Positions 25,886 through 34,504 are shown, numbered from the stretch's first letter. The stretch is DNA of 64,000 nucleotides from Deferribacter autotrophicus (GCF_008362905.1 NZ_VFJB01000002.1:57939-121938); one strand, 5' to 3'. The notes: generated by a model not told the origin, from the letters alone. A program made the numbers and translations.

Positions 25886-26657
25886 TTGCAACCTCTTTAC
25901 CAAGATATGCTTCAATAACTTTTTTATTATTACGTATTTGCTCAGGTAAACCTTCGGCAATCTTTTTACCGTAATCTAACACTACAATCCTATCAGAAAT
26001 TCCCATCACCATTTTCATATCATGTTCAATTAAAAAAATCGTTTTATTTAAATCTTCTCTAATCTTTTCAATCAATCTCATTAAATCAGTAGTCTCTTGA
26101 GGGTTCATACCTGCTGCAGGTTCATCTAAAAGTAATAGCTCAGCTCCTGTAGCAAGTGCCCTTGTAATCTCTAACTTCCTTTGCTCACCATAAGGAAGAT
26201 TTTCAGCTTTTTCATCCTTTTTCCCTAATAAACCCATATAGTCTAGAAATTCCTCAGCCTTCATAACAGTTTTCTTTAATTCACGATAGAAATAGGGTAA
26301 GCGCAAAACTGAATGAAAAACATTCAATTTTCTGCGACAATGCATAGCAAGTATTACATTTTCTAAAACTGTTAACTGCTTAAACAACCTGATATTTTGG
26401 AATGTTCTTGCAATCCCAAGCTTTGTGATTTCATGTGGTTTATACTTGTTTAATAATTTCCCTCTAAATAATATTTCACCACTTGTTGGTGTGTAAACTC
26501 CTGTAACTACATTGAAAATAGTTGTCTTCCCAGCACCATTGGGCCCTATCAAACTCATGATTTCATTTTCTTTAATTTCAAAACTTACATCATCAACAGC
26601 TTTTAAACCACCAAAATACATACAAACATTTTTTAATTCTAATATAACATTACTCAT
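25878..26657 (-). CDS. livG: branched-chain-type amino acid ABC transporter ATPase (LivG), copy 1
   Basis: 259 residues. Walker A GPNGAGKTT near residue 37, signature region LPYGEQRKLEI near 150 (the LivG variant of LSGGQ), Walker B LLLLDEPAAG, and the switch histidine in LIEHDMKMV. It pairs with LivF on the cytoplasmic face. Starts 9 bases after livM ends, in the leftward gene order. Which amino acid is moved is not fixed by the ATPase. Confidence 0.93.
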   Translation of the reverse strand: MSNVILELKNVCMYFGGLKAVDDVSFEIKENEIMSLIGPNGAGKTTIFNVVTGVYTPTSGEILFRGKLLNKYKPHEITKLGIARTFQNIRLFKQLTVLENVILAMHCRRKLNVFHSVLRLPYFYRELKKTVMKAEEFLDYMGLLGKKDEKAENLPYGEQRKLEITRALATGAELLLLDEPAAGMNPQETTDLMRLIEKIREDLNKTIFLIEHDMKMVMGISDRIVVLDYGKKIAEGLPEQIRNNKKVIEAYLGKEVANA

Positions 26658-26666
26658 GGCAGCCTC

Positions 26667-27506
26667 TTAAACATTTACTCTAATTTTACCAAACAGCCCT
26701 TGAGGCCTAAAAACCATCATAACAATTAAAACTACACCGTAGGTTACCATCCTATATTCAGAAGCAAATCTTAACAATTCAGGAACAGTACTCAAAACAA
26801 TAGCACCTGCTGCAGCCCCAGTAATACTACCCATCCCACCAAGTACAAGCATACACAACTGCTCTATTGATTTCATAAACCCAAAATCGTTTGGATTGAT
26901 ATATGTTAGAAAATGTGCATACAAAGAACCACCTAATCCTGCAAATGCAGAACCTATTGCAAATGCTAAAATTTTATAGCGAGCAATATTTACCCCCATC
27001 ATCTCAGCAGCAATCTCATCCTCTCTGATACTTCTAAGTGCTAATCCATGCATAGAATTTTCAAAACGATACATAAAAATTATTCCAACAATAACGGCAA
27101 CAAGAGCTATAATAAATGTTGTATACTGAGGTATAGCATAAAGTCCTAAAGCTCTTCCAGCAAACGGAGTATTTAAAATAACAACACGAACAATCTCTCC
27201 AAATCCCAGTGTTGCAATCGCCAAATAATCACCTCTTAATCTCAATATAGGAATACCGAGCAATGCTCCCATCACACCGGCAAATAGAGTACCAAAGGAC
27301 ACGCACACCCAAAAAGGCATGTTTAATTTTAATGCCAACAGAGCAGAACTATAAGCACCAAGACTCATAAACGCAGCATGACCTAAAGAAAGCTGCCCTG
27401 TCACACCTGTAATTAAATTGAGTCCAAGAACAATAACTATATTAATACATGTCATTGTAGCTATTTGCAGAAAATAATCATTCTGTAAAAATGATAACAA
27501 ATCCAT
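26667..27506 (-). CDS. livM: branched-chain-type amino acid ABC transporter permease (LivM), copy 1
   Basis: 279 residues from the ATG at 27506 (GAGGGAAGCTT upstream); the longer reading to 27545 runs into livH. About eight to nine hydrophobic helices, with the family motifs TGQLSLGHAAFMSLGAY near 38 and RLRGDYLAIATLGFGEIVR near 90. The EAA-like loop is EMMGVNIARYKILAF near 170. Inner-membrane half of the translocation pore with LivH. Confidence 0.92.
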   Translation of the reverse strand: MDLLSFLQNDYFLQIATMTCINIVIVLGLNLITGVTGQLSLGHAAFMSLGAYSSALLALKLNMPFWVCVSFGTLFAGVMGALLGIPILRLRGDYLAIATLGFGEIVRVVILNTPFAGRALGLYAIPQYTTFIIALVAVIVGIIFMYRFENSMHGLALRSIREDEIAAEMMGVNIARYKILAFAIGSAFAGLGGSLYAHFLTYINPNDFGFMKSIEQLCMLVLGGMGSITGAAAGAIVLSTVPELLRFASEYRMVTYGVVLIVMMVFRPQGLFGKIRVNV

Positions 27507-27516
27507 AAGCTTCCCT

Positions 27517-28398
27517 CTATACCTTCTCTTTTGCAGTAGAGCCAAATAGCCCAGTAGGCTTTACAATCAAAATAAAGATTAATATACCAAATGCAATTGC
27601 ATCTCTAAATGATGGAGATATAAAAGCAACTCCAAGCACTTCAGCCAATCCTAAAACAATACCACCAAACATAGCACCTGGAATACTTCCAATTCCACCT
27701 AAAACAGCTGCAACAAAAGCCTTTAATCCAAAAAGTAATCCCATCATCGGATCAATAGCGGTGTAGTAAGTTCCTACTAAAACACCTGCTGCAGCAGCCA
27801 GTGATGAACCAATTGCAAAAGTAAAGCTTATCACTTTATCAGGGTTAATCCCCATAAGTCTTGCAGCATTTAAATTTTGGGATACTGCTCTCATAGCAAT
27901 ACCCATTTTTGTATTGTGAACTATATAATAAAGGCCGTACATTAAGCCAATTGAAACCAAAATTATAAACATTTGCAATAATGAAACTGAAATATCACCT
28001 ACAGTAAAAGTAATATTTGGAAAAAGCTTTGGATATGCTTCCCTTTGTGGGCCATTAATTAAAACAACTGTATTTGATATAATAATCGAAGCACCAATAG
28101 CACTAATTAACGCAGAAATTCTTGAAGAGTTTCTCAATGGTTTGTACGCAACCTTTTCTACTAAAACACCCAAAATAGCACTGCCCATCATAGCAAAAAC
28201 AAGAACAACTACAAAATTTTTAACAAGAACAGTTGCAGCAATAAGTCCTAAGAAAGCACCAACCATATAGATATCGCCATGAGCAAAATTAATCAGCTTA
28301 ATAATTCCATAAACCATAGTATAACCAAGAGCAATAAGAGCATAAACACTACCAACTGTTAAACCATTCAATAGCTGTTTAATAATTATCTCTAACAA
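27517..28398 (-). CDS. livH: branched-chain-type amino acid ABC transporter permease (LivH), copy 1
   Basis: 293 residues, starting at a TTG (28398) five bases after AGGAGG; no better start exists. About eight helices. Family motifs: GLTVGSVYALIALGYTMVYG at residue 12, INFAHGDIYMVGAF near 36, RAVSQNLNAARLMGIN near 168 and LGGIGSIPGAMFGG near 232. Separated from livK by a stem-loop, so the permease may be made in smaller amounts than the binding protein. Confidence 0.92.
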   Translation of the reverse strand: MLEIIIKQLLNGLTVGSVYALIALGYTMVYGIIKLINFAHGDIYMVGAFLGLIAATVLVKNFVVVLVFAMMGSAILGVLVEKVAYKPLRNSSRISALISAIGASIIISNTVVLINGPQREAYPKLFPNITFTVGDISVSLLQMFIILVSIGLMYGLYYIVHNTKMGIAMRAVSQNLNAARLMGINPDKVISFTFAIGSSLAAAAGVLVGTYYTAIDPMMGLLFGLKAFVAAVLGGIGSIPGAMFGGIVLGLAEVLGVAFISPSFRDAIAFGILIFILIVKPTGLFGSTAKEKV

Positions 28399-28420
28399 TG
28401 ATGCCTCCTAACAAAGAAAT

Positions 28421-28448
28421 AGCCGCCATTCGGCGGCTTTTTTTTTAT
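28421..28448 (-). terminator. intra-operon hairpin between livK and livH (copy 1)
   Basis: AGCCGCC (28421-28427) / GGCGGCT (28432-28438) with long T/A tract at 28439-28446. In the leftward transcript the hairpin is followed by UAUUUCUUUG, a weak U tract, so partial termination or 3'-end protection of the binding-protein mRNA is likely. This is the usual way a periplasmic binding protein is kept in excess. Confidence 0.6.
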
Positions 28449-28465
28449 TGTAACTAAATTAACTT

Positions 28466-29608
28466 TTATTCATTAAGGAGTTTGAAATAATATTTTCCAT
28501 CCTTTTTGTCAACCATTTGAATGAATGGAACCTTCTTTGCATTACCTTCTTTGTCAAAGCTCATCTTTCCACTAACACCCATAAAATCTTTTGTTGCAGC
28601 AAGTGCATCTCTCATTTTAATTCTTTGTTTTACATCAGTACAGCTTGTAAGACCTGCCTTCTTCATTGCATTTACAAGAAGGTAAACTGCGTCATACCCT
28701 TGAGCAGAAAACATGTCCGCTTCTTTACCTCTTTCTTTCATCTTTTTCACAAAATTCTGAACATTTTCAGCCTTTGCTTGAGGAGAAAAACCAGCATAAA
28801 CAATTGAACCCAATACTGAATCACCACCAACTTTCCAGAGATCTGGAGCAAGAAGACCATCACCACCTACCATAGGAGCTTTAAGACCTTGTTTTCTTGC
28901 TTCAAGCATAATTAATGAACCTTCTGGATAGTAACCTGTAAAAATAATAGCATCAGGATTATGTGGCTTGATAGCTGTGATTTGAGCTGAGAAATCTGTA
29001 TCACCATCGGAAACTGTCTGCTCAACTACAATATTAGCACCATATTTTTTAGCAGCATCTTTAAATATTCCTGACAAACCAACACTATAATCATTATTAA
29101 CTGATGTTATCAATGCAAAATTTTTCCATCCAAATTTATCCATGATAAATTTAAGTGTAGCTGGAGCACCATCGCTATCAAGCAATGTGTCTCTGAAAAC
29201 AAAAGGTTTACCATCTGTTACACCTTTTGCTGTAGCACCAGCAGAAATTAATATAACCTTTGCTCTGTTAGCAATAGGTCCGATAACGAATGTAGCTCCT
29301 GAAGTAGGCTCACCAATAATTGCACATACTCTATCTCTGTTTATCAATCTTTGAGTTGCAGCTGCCGCTTCAGCTTTATCACCTCTATCGTCATAGTGAA
29401 CAACTCTTAACCTCTTACCATTTACACCACCTGCAGCATTAATTTCATCAACTGCAAGCATAATTCCATCAAGTGTTTTAGTACCATAAACAGCAAGGTT
29501 ACCTGTTTCAGGACCTACTACACCGATGGTAAGCTCTTTACTTTTTGCGAAAAGTGAGAAAGAAATTACTAAAACAAAACTCAATATTAATAACAATAAT
29601 TTCTTCAT
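28466..29608 (-). CDS. Liv-type periplasmic amino-acid-binding protein, copy 1
   Basis: 380 residues. Signal peptide of about 21 residues (MKKLLLLILSFVLVISFSLFA) followed by the Peripla_BP_6 fold: LTIGVVGPETGNLAVYGTK, the ligand-binding loops VCAIIGEPTSGATF near 95 and SAGATAKG near 122, and INDYS-like NNDYSVG near 168. Captures substrate for LivHMGF copy 1. The neighbouring proline operon makes proline or a related imino acid a plausible ligand, alongside leucine/isoleucine/valine. AGGAGGATGT precedes the ATG. Confidence 0.92.
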   Translation of the reverse strand: MKKLLLLILSFVLVISFSLFAKSKELTIGVVGPETGNLAVYGTKTLDGIMLAVDEINAAGGVNGKRLRVVHYDDRGDKAEAAAATQRLINRDRVCAIIGEPTSGATFVIGPIANRAKVILISAGATAKGVTDGKPFVFRDTLLDSDGAPATLKFIMDKFGWKNFALITSVNNDYSVGLSGIFKDAAKKYGANIVVEQTVSDGDTDFSAQITAIKPHNPDAIIFTGYYPEGSLIMLEARKQGLKAPMVGGDGLLAPDLWKVGGDSVLGSIVYAGFSPQAKAENVQNFVKKMKERGKEADMFSAQGYDAVYLLVNAMKKAGLTSCTDVKQRIKMRDALAATKDFMGVSGKMSFDKEGNAKKVPFIQMVDKKDGKYYFKLLNE

Positions 29609-29654
29609 ACATCCTCCTCGTTTAGTTTTTTAAGTGTTTAAAATTGTGAACTAT

Positions 29655-29683
29655 AACTTATTTTAAAATATGCTGATTGTCAA
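29655..29683 (-). promoter_or_regulatory. probable promoter of liv operon 1
   Basis: Minus strand TTGACA (complement of 29678-29683) is a perfect -35. At 17 bases it is followed by TAAGTT, a weak -10, with TTATAG a few bases further. The 256-base gap to the divergent XRE-cupin regulator is where that protein could act. Confidence 0.4.
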
Positions 29684-29829
29684 TTATTTTTTTATTATAT
29701 GCCCAACCAACCTCTATTTCTATAACCCTGTTCTATTAATAGTTTAGTTTTAACCTACAATAAATTATTTAAGATATGAAAAACCGAATTAAGTTTTATT
29801 GAATTTTATTAAATAATAATAAAAATTGC

Positions 29830-29856
29830 TTGACTTATTTCATTTTGTTTTATAAA
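29830..29856 (+). promoter_or_regulatory. promoter of the XRE-cupin regulator, giving a nearly leaderless mRNA
   Basis: TTGACT (29830-29835), 15-base spacer, TATAAA (29851-29856), only 8 bases before the ATG at 29865. No Shine-Dalgarno is visible, in line with a leaderless transcript. The block resembles the leuS upstream region at 47321-47348. Confidence 0.45.
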
Positions 29857-29864
29857 TTGAACAT

Positions 29865-30410
29865 ATGACGATTGGCAAAAAAGTACAAGAGTTAAGACAG
29901 AAGAAACAACTAACATTAAGACAGCTCAGTAAATTATCAGGTTGTTCACTTGGTTTTTTATCTCAGGTAGAAAGAGATTTGGTTTCTCCTACTGTCTCAT
30001 CTTTAAAAAAAATAGCCGATGCCCTCGAAGTAAGTATAATGCACTTTTTTGATCAACCCACAAGACATCAAAAAGTAGTTGTTAGAAAAGATGAACGCAA
30101 CAAATTGGTAAACCCAAAATCTAAAGTAACTTACGAACTTTTAAGACCACAGTTTTCTGATACTGAGCTAGAAGCTCTCTATATGTATCTTGAACCAGGT
30201 GCTTACAGTGGTAAAGAACAGCATTCTCATAATGGAGAAGAGTTTGTAATCGTTTTAAAAGGTGAGCTTGAAATTACCGTAGGTGATGAAGTTTTTCATC
30301 TTAAAGAAGGCGACTCAGCAATTTATAAATCAAATTTGCCACACAGCTGGAAAAACCCTACTAACAGCACAACAGAAGTGATCTGGGTGAACCACCCACC
30401 AACATTCTAG
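29865..30410 (+). CDS. XRE-family regulator with C-terminal cupin domain
   Basis: 181 residues. The N-terminal helix-turn-helix spans about 5-60 (QLRQKKQLTLRQLSKLSGCS then SQVERDLVSPTVSSLKKIAD). The C-terminal cupin-2 barrel runs from about 105 (LEPGAYSGKEQHSHNGEEF, GDSAIYKSNLPHSWKNP), with the histidines of a metal/ligand site. PuuR-like regulators of this layout sense small metabolites, often amino acids or polyamines. It is divergent from liv operon 1 and likely controls it. Its stop shares the tetranucleotide CTAG with the stop of the convergent gene. Confidence 0.88.
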   Translation: MTIGKKVQELRQKKQLTLRQLSKLSGCSLGFLSQVERDLVSPTVSSLKKIADALEVSIMHFFDQPTRHQKVVVRKDERNKLVNPKSKVTYELLRPQFSDTELEALYMYLEPGAYSGKEQHSHNGEEFVIVLKGELEITVGDEVFHLKEGDSAIYKSNLPHSWKNPTNSTTEVIWVNHPPTF

Positions 30411-30997
30411 ATTTTATTTTTCTCTAACATTTCAGTATTCTTTAGAATCTGTTTTAAGATAGCTGCTTTTTCAGATTTCTTTTCGACATGCTTACCTTCT
30501 AATAAATCATATCTAATTGCATTCGACAATTCAGATAAAATACCAAGAATTTCATCCACATCATTTTCTAAAATCTTTTTATCTAACGACGCCTCATTAA
30601 ACTCATCAATAAATTTTCCAAAAATCTTTAAAACGTCATGAGATGCAACCGTGGAAAGCTTCTGATTTATCAATTTCAATTTTATAATATCTTTATTACT
30701 CAACTCCTGCTTTAAAAATACCTCTTCCAAATATTTAAACAGTTCATCATAAATTGATGCTTTTAACTCCAATATTTTCAGGTTTTCCTCTTTTAAGAGC
30801 TCCACTTCAGTTTGTTTATTTAACAAAATAGCTGTAATGAATATCGTTATGAGAGTTCCGATCAAAGCCGCTAAGATTTCTTGAGAATAAGGAAAATCTA
30901 CATTTAATAAATAAAGAGCCTTAAATAAAAAATAACAGCTAATACTCAAAATTATAGCTAAGACAGTAATTATAATATTTTTAGATGTTACTTTCAT
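30407..30997 (-). CDS. membrane-anchored helical protein, function unknown
   Basis: 196 residues. Two hydrophobic helices at about 8-30 and 38-62 form a hairpin anchor; the remaining 130 residues are amphipathic and charged, with coiled-coil-like heptads (KEENLKILELKASIYDELFK). The layout suggests a small inner-membrane protein with a cytoplasmic helical domain. No family recognised. It follows nothing in its own operon: the degP terminator lies upstream on the same strand. A GGGGG stretch precedes the ATG. Confidence 0.7.
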   Translation of the reverse strand: MKVTSKNIIITVLAIILSISCYFLFKALYLLNVDFPYSQEILAALIGTLITIFITAILLNKQTEVELLKEENLKILELKASIYDELFKYLEEVFLKQELSNKDIIKLKLINQKLSTVASHDVLKIFGKFIDEFNEASLDKKILENDVDEILGILSELSNAIRYDLLEGKHVEKKSEKAAILKQILKNTEMLEKNKI

Positions 30998-31016
30998 AAA
31001 CCCCCGCTTAAACTTA

Positions 31017-31046
31017 TTAAAAAAGGAGGGATACCCCTCCTTTTTT
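31017..31046 (-). terminator. terminator of the rpoE-degP operon
   Basis: AAAAGGAGGG (31021-31030) / CCCTCCTTTT (31035-31044), four-base loop. On the minus strand the stem is followed by a T run (complement of the As around 31017-31024). It lies just after the degP stop. Confidence 0.8.
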
Positions 31047-31048
31047 AG

Positions 31049-32407
31049 TTATTCATCTTTATTGAATGCTATAAACTTACTTCCCTGCCTACTTACAACT
31101 TTTAAAGCAACAATATCACCTTTTTTTATTTTATCATAAATCTTATAAAATTCATCAGAATTTTTAACTTTATGTCTATTAATCCAAACAATTATATCCC
31201 CTTTTCTAAGCCCTGCTTCATAAGCATTAGAAGCTGGATCAACAATTGTTACTTTTACCCCGCCATCAATTCCAATTTCTCTTAACTCATTTTGATCTAA
31301 ATCTGCAACAATTAATTTCCCTTCTCTTGAAATTTCCCCATTTGCTACATCCACATCTTTACGTTCTCCAAGTTCAACCTCAATTTTTTTAACTTTCCCA
31401 TCTCTAATTACAGTCAACGTTACCTTTTCTCCCGGATTTCGTTTACCTATCTCCATCACCAAGTCCCTACTATCTTTAACAGGCTTATCATCAATTGCTA
31501 TTACAATATCCCCTGCTTTCAAACCAGCTTTATCAGCAGGATCCCCTTTAATAACATCTGCAATCAAAGCTCCTTCAGGTTTTTTAAGACCAAATGATTT
31601 TGCAAGTTTGTCATCTAAAGGCTGAACTGTCACACCTAACCATCCTCTTTTTACTTTACCAGCTTTTAATTTTGGCAATAATTCTTTAAGCATATTCACC
31701 GGAATAGCAAAACCTAGCCCCTGTCCTGATGGAATAATCGCAGTATTAATACCAACTACCTCACCTTTCATATTTACGAGAGGTCCTCCACTGTTACCAG
31801 GGTTAATGGAAGCATCTGTTTGCATAAAATTATCATAAGGTCCTTCTCCAAGAACACGCCCTTTTGCACTTATAATACCTGCAGTAACAGTCCACTCGAG
31901 TCCAAAGGGATTACCAATAGCAACAACCCATTCACCCACCTCAGTTTTTTCAGAATCACCTAGTGTTAATGGATGTAGTTCTTCATCTTTTGGATCAATT
32001 TTTAACAATGCTAAATCAGTCAAAGGATCTTTCCCCACAACTTTTGCTTTAAATTCTTTTTTATCAGCAAGTTTAACAACAATTTCATCTGCACCATCTA
32101 TAACATGATTGTTTGTAACAATATATCCTTCTTTATCAATAACAAACCCAGAACCAAGAGACTTGGATTTATATTCCTTAGGAACATCAAAATGCTTAAA
32201 ATTATCACCAAAAAATCTTTTGAAAAAATCATCATCGAAAAAAAATGGAATACTTTTTCTTTTAATAATTTTGGTTGTACTAATATTGACAACCCCATCT
32301 CTTGTTTTTTTAACAACATCTACAAAAGATTCTGGTGCACCAAAATAGGCAAATAGATTTACCGCAAAAAGCAGCAACACACTTATGAACAATATTTTTT
32401 TTCTCAT
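31049..32407 (-). CDS. degP: periplasmic serine protease/chaperone DegP (HtrA/Do family)
   Basis: 452 residues: signal peptide 1-20, trypsin-like protease domain about 25-245, two PDZ domains about 255-345 and 360-445. Catalytic triad H101 (TNNHVID), D131 (LTDLALLKID) and S206 (NPGNSGGPL). It degrades or refolds misfolded envelope proteins. Fourth gene of the sigma-E operon; its start overlaps the RseB-like gene by 4 bases, so it is induced with the stress response. Confidence 0.96.
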   Translation of the reverse strand: MRKKILFISVLLLFAVNLFAYFGAPESFVDVVKKTRDGVVNISTTKIIKRKSIPFFFDDDFFKRFFGDNFKHFDVPKEYKSKSLGSGFVIDKEGYIVTNNHVIDGADEIVVKLADKKEFKAKVVGKDPLTDLALLKIDPKDEELHPLTLGDSEKTEVGEWVVAIGNPFGLEWTVTAGIISAKGRVLGEGPYDNFMQTDASINPGNSGGPLVNMKGEVVGINTAIIPSGQGLGFAIPVNMLKELLPKLKAGKVKRGWLGVTVQPLDDKLAKSFGLKKPEGALIADVIKGDPADKAGLKAGDIVIAIDDKPVKDSRDLVMEIGKRNPGEKVTLTVIRDGKVKKIEVELGERKDVDVANGEISREGKLIVADLDQNELREIGIDGGVKVTIVDPASNAYEAGLRKGDIIVWINRHKVKNSDEFYKIYDKIKKGDIVALKVVSRQGSKFIAFNKDE

Positions 32408-33153
32408 TTAATAACCTCCTTTTTTATTAAATACTTTATTATATTTTCCATTTCAAAATACGGAATTGTCCCTACGACGGTAAAAATATACCCATTTAAA
32501 TATTCTCTTAGCATATAATTACCTAAAACAATCCTTCTTACCGTTTGAACTTCTCTTTCCCCTTTTTTCCAAAAAACTGAAAAACTGTTTAAACCATCCG
32601 TGAATAAAAGCTGATTTTCACCTTCTACATTTTTCCCCTTATAAATTAATTTAAACCCTTTATAAAAATAACACCCACTACATACTCTCTTAGACCTTTT
32701 AACAAATTCATTACTTCTTAATAAATTAAAAGTATAAGAATAAAGAAGTTTTTTTGATAAATCATAAACTTCATGTTTAAAAATTCTATTATCTTTATAT
32801 GTCCAGATAACATGATTAAACCTATCATTAAAAACAGAGTAATACTCATAAATGCGGTATTGAGAATCTCCTATTTTCTTAAAAGACATTTTTTCAGAAT
32901 AATACTCACTTGAGATTGCACCTGCATCAAAAAAATCATTAACTAAATTAACTACAGTGTTTTTTAAATATTTTTCTTTATATGTTTCTTTTTCAAAATC
33001 CAAGGTTATATAATGATGCTCATCAAGAGCAATTTTTATTGATACACCTTCAATATGCGTCTTTGCATAGCCTATTTTTATAGAAATGCTAAAAATTAAA
33101 AATATAATATTACTAATCAAAAAAAGCTTATTAAATATTAATTTATTTTTCAT
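32404..33153 (-). CDS. RseB/MucB-like regulator of sigma-E activity
   Basis: 249 residues. A hydrophobic N-terminal segment at about 10-29 acts as signal or anchor, so the rest is periplasmic. The strand-rich body with YKGKNVEGENQLLFTDGLNSF-type sequence near 165-190 and the C-terminal RRIVLGNYMLREYLNGY/FTVVGTIP resemble the MucB/RseB lipid-binding fold. RseB binds the anti-sigma factor and blocks its proteolysis until envelope stress. The assignment leans on its place between the anti-sigma gene and degP, with 11- and 4-base overlaps. Confidence 0.7.
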   Translation of the reverse strand: MKNKLIFNKLFLISNIIFLIFSISIKIGYAKTHIEGVSIKIALDEHHYITLDFEKETYKEKYLKNTVVNLVNDFFDAGAISSEYYSEKMSFKKIGDSQYRIYEYYSVFNDRFNHVIWTYKDNRIFKHEVYDLSKKLLYSYTFNLLRSNEFVKRSKRVCSGCYFYKGFKLIYKGKNVEGENQLLFTDGLNSFSVFWKKGEREVQTVRRIVLGNYMLREYLNGYIFTVVGTIPYFEMENIIKYLIKKEVIK

Positions 33154-33586
33154 AATTTACTTTGGATATATGTGAATCTAAATCAATTACCCTATTTTTT
33201 TCCAGATGTTCAGCCACATATTTTTCTAATTTATACTGCTCGGCAATCTTTTCTTTATTAAGGTTGTTATATAAATAAAAAGATACAACGAATATGAAAA
33301 GTGCAGCAGCGACACTAATCCATACAAAGTAATTTTTCTTTTTCTTATTTAATCCTTTTCCCGCACTTCTGCTAATTTTAGACATAATCTCTGCACTTTT
33401 GTCATAATCGACTGGATTAGTTGTAAATGATATTTTTATATTGTCTTTTAATGACAAAATATTTTCATAGTACGTTTTACAATTATCACATTTTTTGATG
33501 TGAGTAATTAAATCACTTACTTCATAATCATTCAATTCATTATCTACGTATAATGAAATCATTTTACGATATTTTGTACAATCCAT
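33143..33586 (-). CDS. membrane anti-sigma factor (zinc-finger type, RseA-like role)
   Basis: 147 residues. The N-terminal zf-HC2 anti-sigma domain has C3, then HIKKCDNC (H29, C33, C36), a zinc-binding pattern of ECF anti-sigma factors. One transmembrane helix lies at about 87-106 (WISVAAALFIFVVSFYLYN), with a ~40-residue periplasmic tail. It would hold the ECF sigma factor at the membrane until regulated proteolysis. The start overlaps rpoE by 23 bases, so the sigma and its inhibitor are made in proportion. Confidence 0.88.
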   Translation of the reverse strand: MDCTKYRKMISLYVDNELNDYEVSDLITHIKKCDNCKTYYENILSLKDNIKISFTTNPVDYDKSAEIMSKISRSAGKGLNKKKKNYFVWISVAAALFIFVVSFYLYNNLNKEKIAEQYKLEKYVAEHLEKNRVIDLDSHISKVNYEK

Positions 33587-34151
33587 CTGCCAACCCCTGA
33601 TTTATTAACCTTGTTTTAATTATTTGTCTTGCATTAAAAAGCCTTGATCTCACAGTTCCAACAGGAATATTTAAAACATCAGCAATTTCTTCATAGCTCA
33701 TATCCTCCACTTCTCTTAAAATTACCACTAACCGTAATTTATCAGGAAGTGATTCAACAAATTTTCTTACATATCTTTTTAATTCTTCTTTTAATAAAAG
33801 CTCTTCAGGATTATTATCAGCTGCAATATTTTCAAAATAATCTGTTCTTTCACTCTCTTCATCATTATCAGAATATACATCCACATTTCTTTTACTTCTG
33901 TTTAAATGGCCAAGGGCTAAATTAATAGCAATTCTTTTTAGCCATGGGTAAAACTGGGATTTATCACGTAATGTCTCAAGTTTTTCAAATGCTTTCATAA
34001 AAGCCTCTTGCACAATATCATCAGCAACTTCTGTATCTTTCACCAGAGATAAAATCGCATTAAAAAGCTGCTTTTGATATTTAATAATCAATAGTTCAAA
34101 TGAATCTATATCACCTTCAAGCACTGTCTTAACAATACTTTTATCAGACAC
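33564..34151 (-). CDS. rpoE: ECF RNA polymerase sigma factor, sigma-E type
   Basis: 195 residues from a GTG at 34151, which follows AAGGAGGAAAGA; the longer frame begins upstream of that ribosome site. Region 2 shows DIVQEAFMKAFEKL and KSQFYPWLKRIAINLA. Region 4 shows LPDKLRLVVILREVEDMSYEEIA with the helix-turn-helix VGTVRSRLFNARQ. There is no region 1 or 3, as in all ECF sigmas. It heads an operon with an anti-sigma factor, an RseB-like protein and DegP, so its job is envelope stress. A sigma-E consensus promoter precedes it. Confidence 0.93.
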   Translation of the reverse strand: MSDKSIVKTVLEGDIDSFELLIIKYQKQLFNAILSLVKDTEVADDIVQEAFMKAFEKLETLRDKSQFYPWLKRIAINLALGHLNRSKRNVDVYSDNDEESERTDYFENIAADNNPEELLLKEELKRYVRKFVESLPDKLRLVVILREVEDMSYEEIADVLNIPVGTVRSRLFNARQIIKTRLINQGLADGLYKIS

Positions 34152-34169
34152 TCTTTCCTCCTTCACTAA

Positions 34170-34196
34170 TTAGACACTAATATACACCAAAAGTTC
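34170..34196 (-). promoter_or_regulatory. sigma-E-type promoter of rpoE (autoregulation)
   Basis: Minus strand GAACTT (34196-34191), 16-base spacer, TCTAA (34174-34170). This fits the known sigma-E consensus GAACTT-N16/17-TCTRA. Expected transcription start is near 34163, giving a leader of about a dozen bases that is almost all ribosome site. Confidence 0.75.
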
Positions 34197-34216
34197 AGAA
34201 TTTGAATATGGAATTG

Positions 34217-34245
34217 TTGACACAAAGAATATTTTAAGTTATAGA
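34217..34245 (+). promoter_or_regulatory. promoter of tRNA-Ser / 4.5S RNA
   Basis: TTGACA (34217-34222), 17-base spacer, TATAGA (34240-34245), about 19 bases upstream of the tRNA. No terminator is seen before ppiD, so ppiD may be read from here too. Confidence 0.75.
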
Positions 34246-34263
34246 GACATTCTGCTACGATTT

Positions 34264-34355
34264 GGAGAGGTGTCCGAGTCTGGCCGAAGGAGCACGATTG
34301 GAAATCGTGTGTACCGTTAAAAGCGGTACCGAGGGTTCGAATCCCTCCCTCTCCG
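34264..34355 (+). tRNA. tRNA-Ser (anticodon GGA)
   Basis: 92 bases with the long variable arm of a class II tRNA. Acceptor stem GGAGAGG (34264-34270) / CCTCTCC (34348-34354) with discriminator G. The anticodon stem CACGA/TCGTG encloses TTGGAAA, anticodon GGA (reads UCC/UCU). The T arm is GAGGGTTCGAATCCCTC. CCA is not encoded. It lies 12 bases before the 4.5S RNA. Confidence 0.97.
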
Positions 34356-34367
34356 TTTCAACAGGAT

Positions 34368-34471
<104 letters not shown>

Positions 34472-34504
34472 AATTTAAATCAAAATTTCATTGAGGAGTC
34501 ACAT

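Noticed and set aside
25886..25960. Longer LivF N-terminus (copy 1)
   Set aside because: It lies inside livG in another frame; the conserved ATPase N-terminus starts at 25885 with its own ribosome site.
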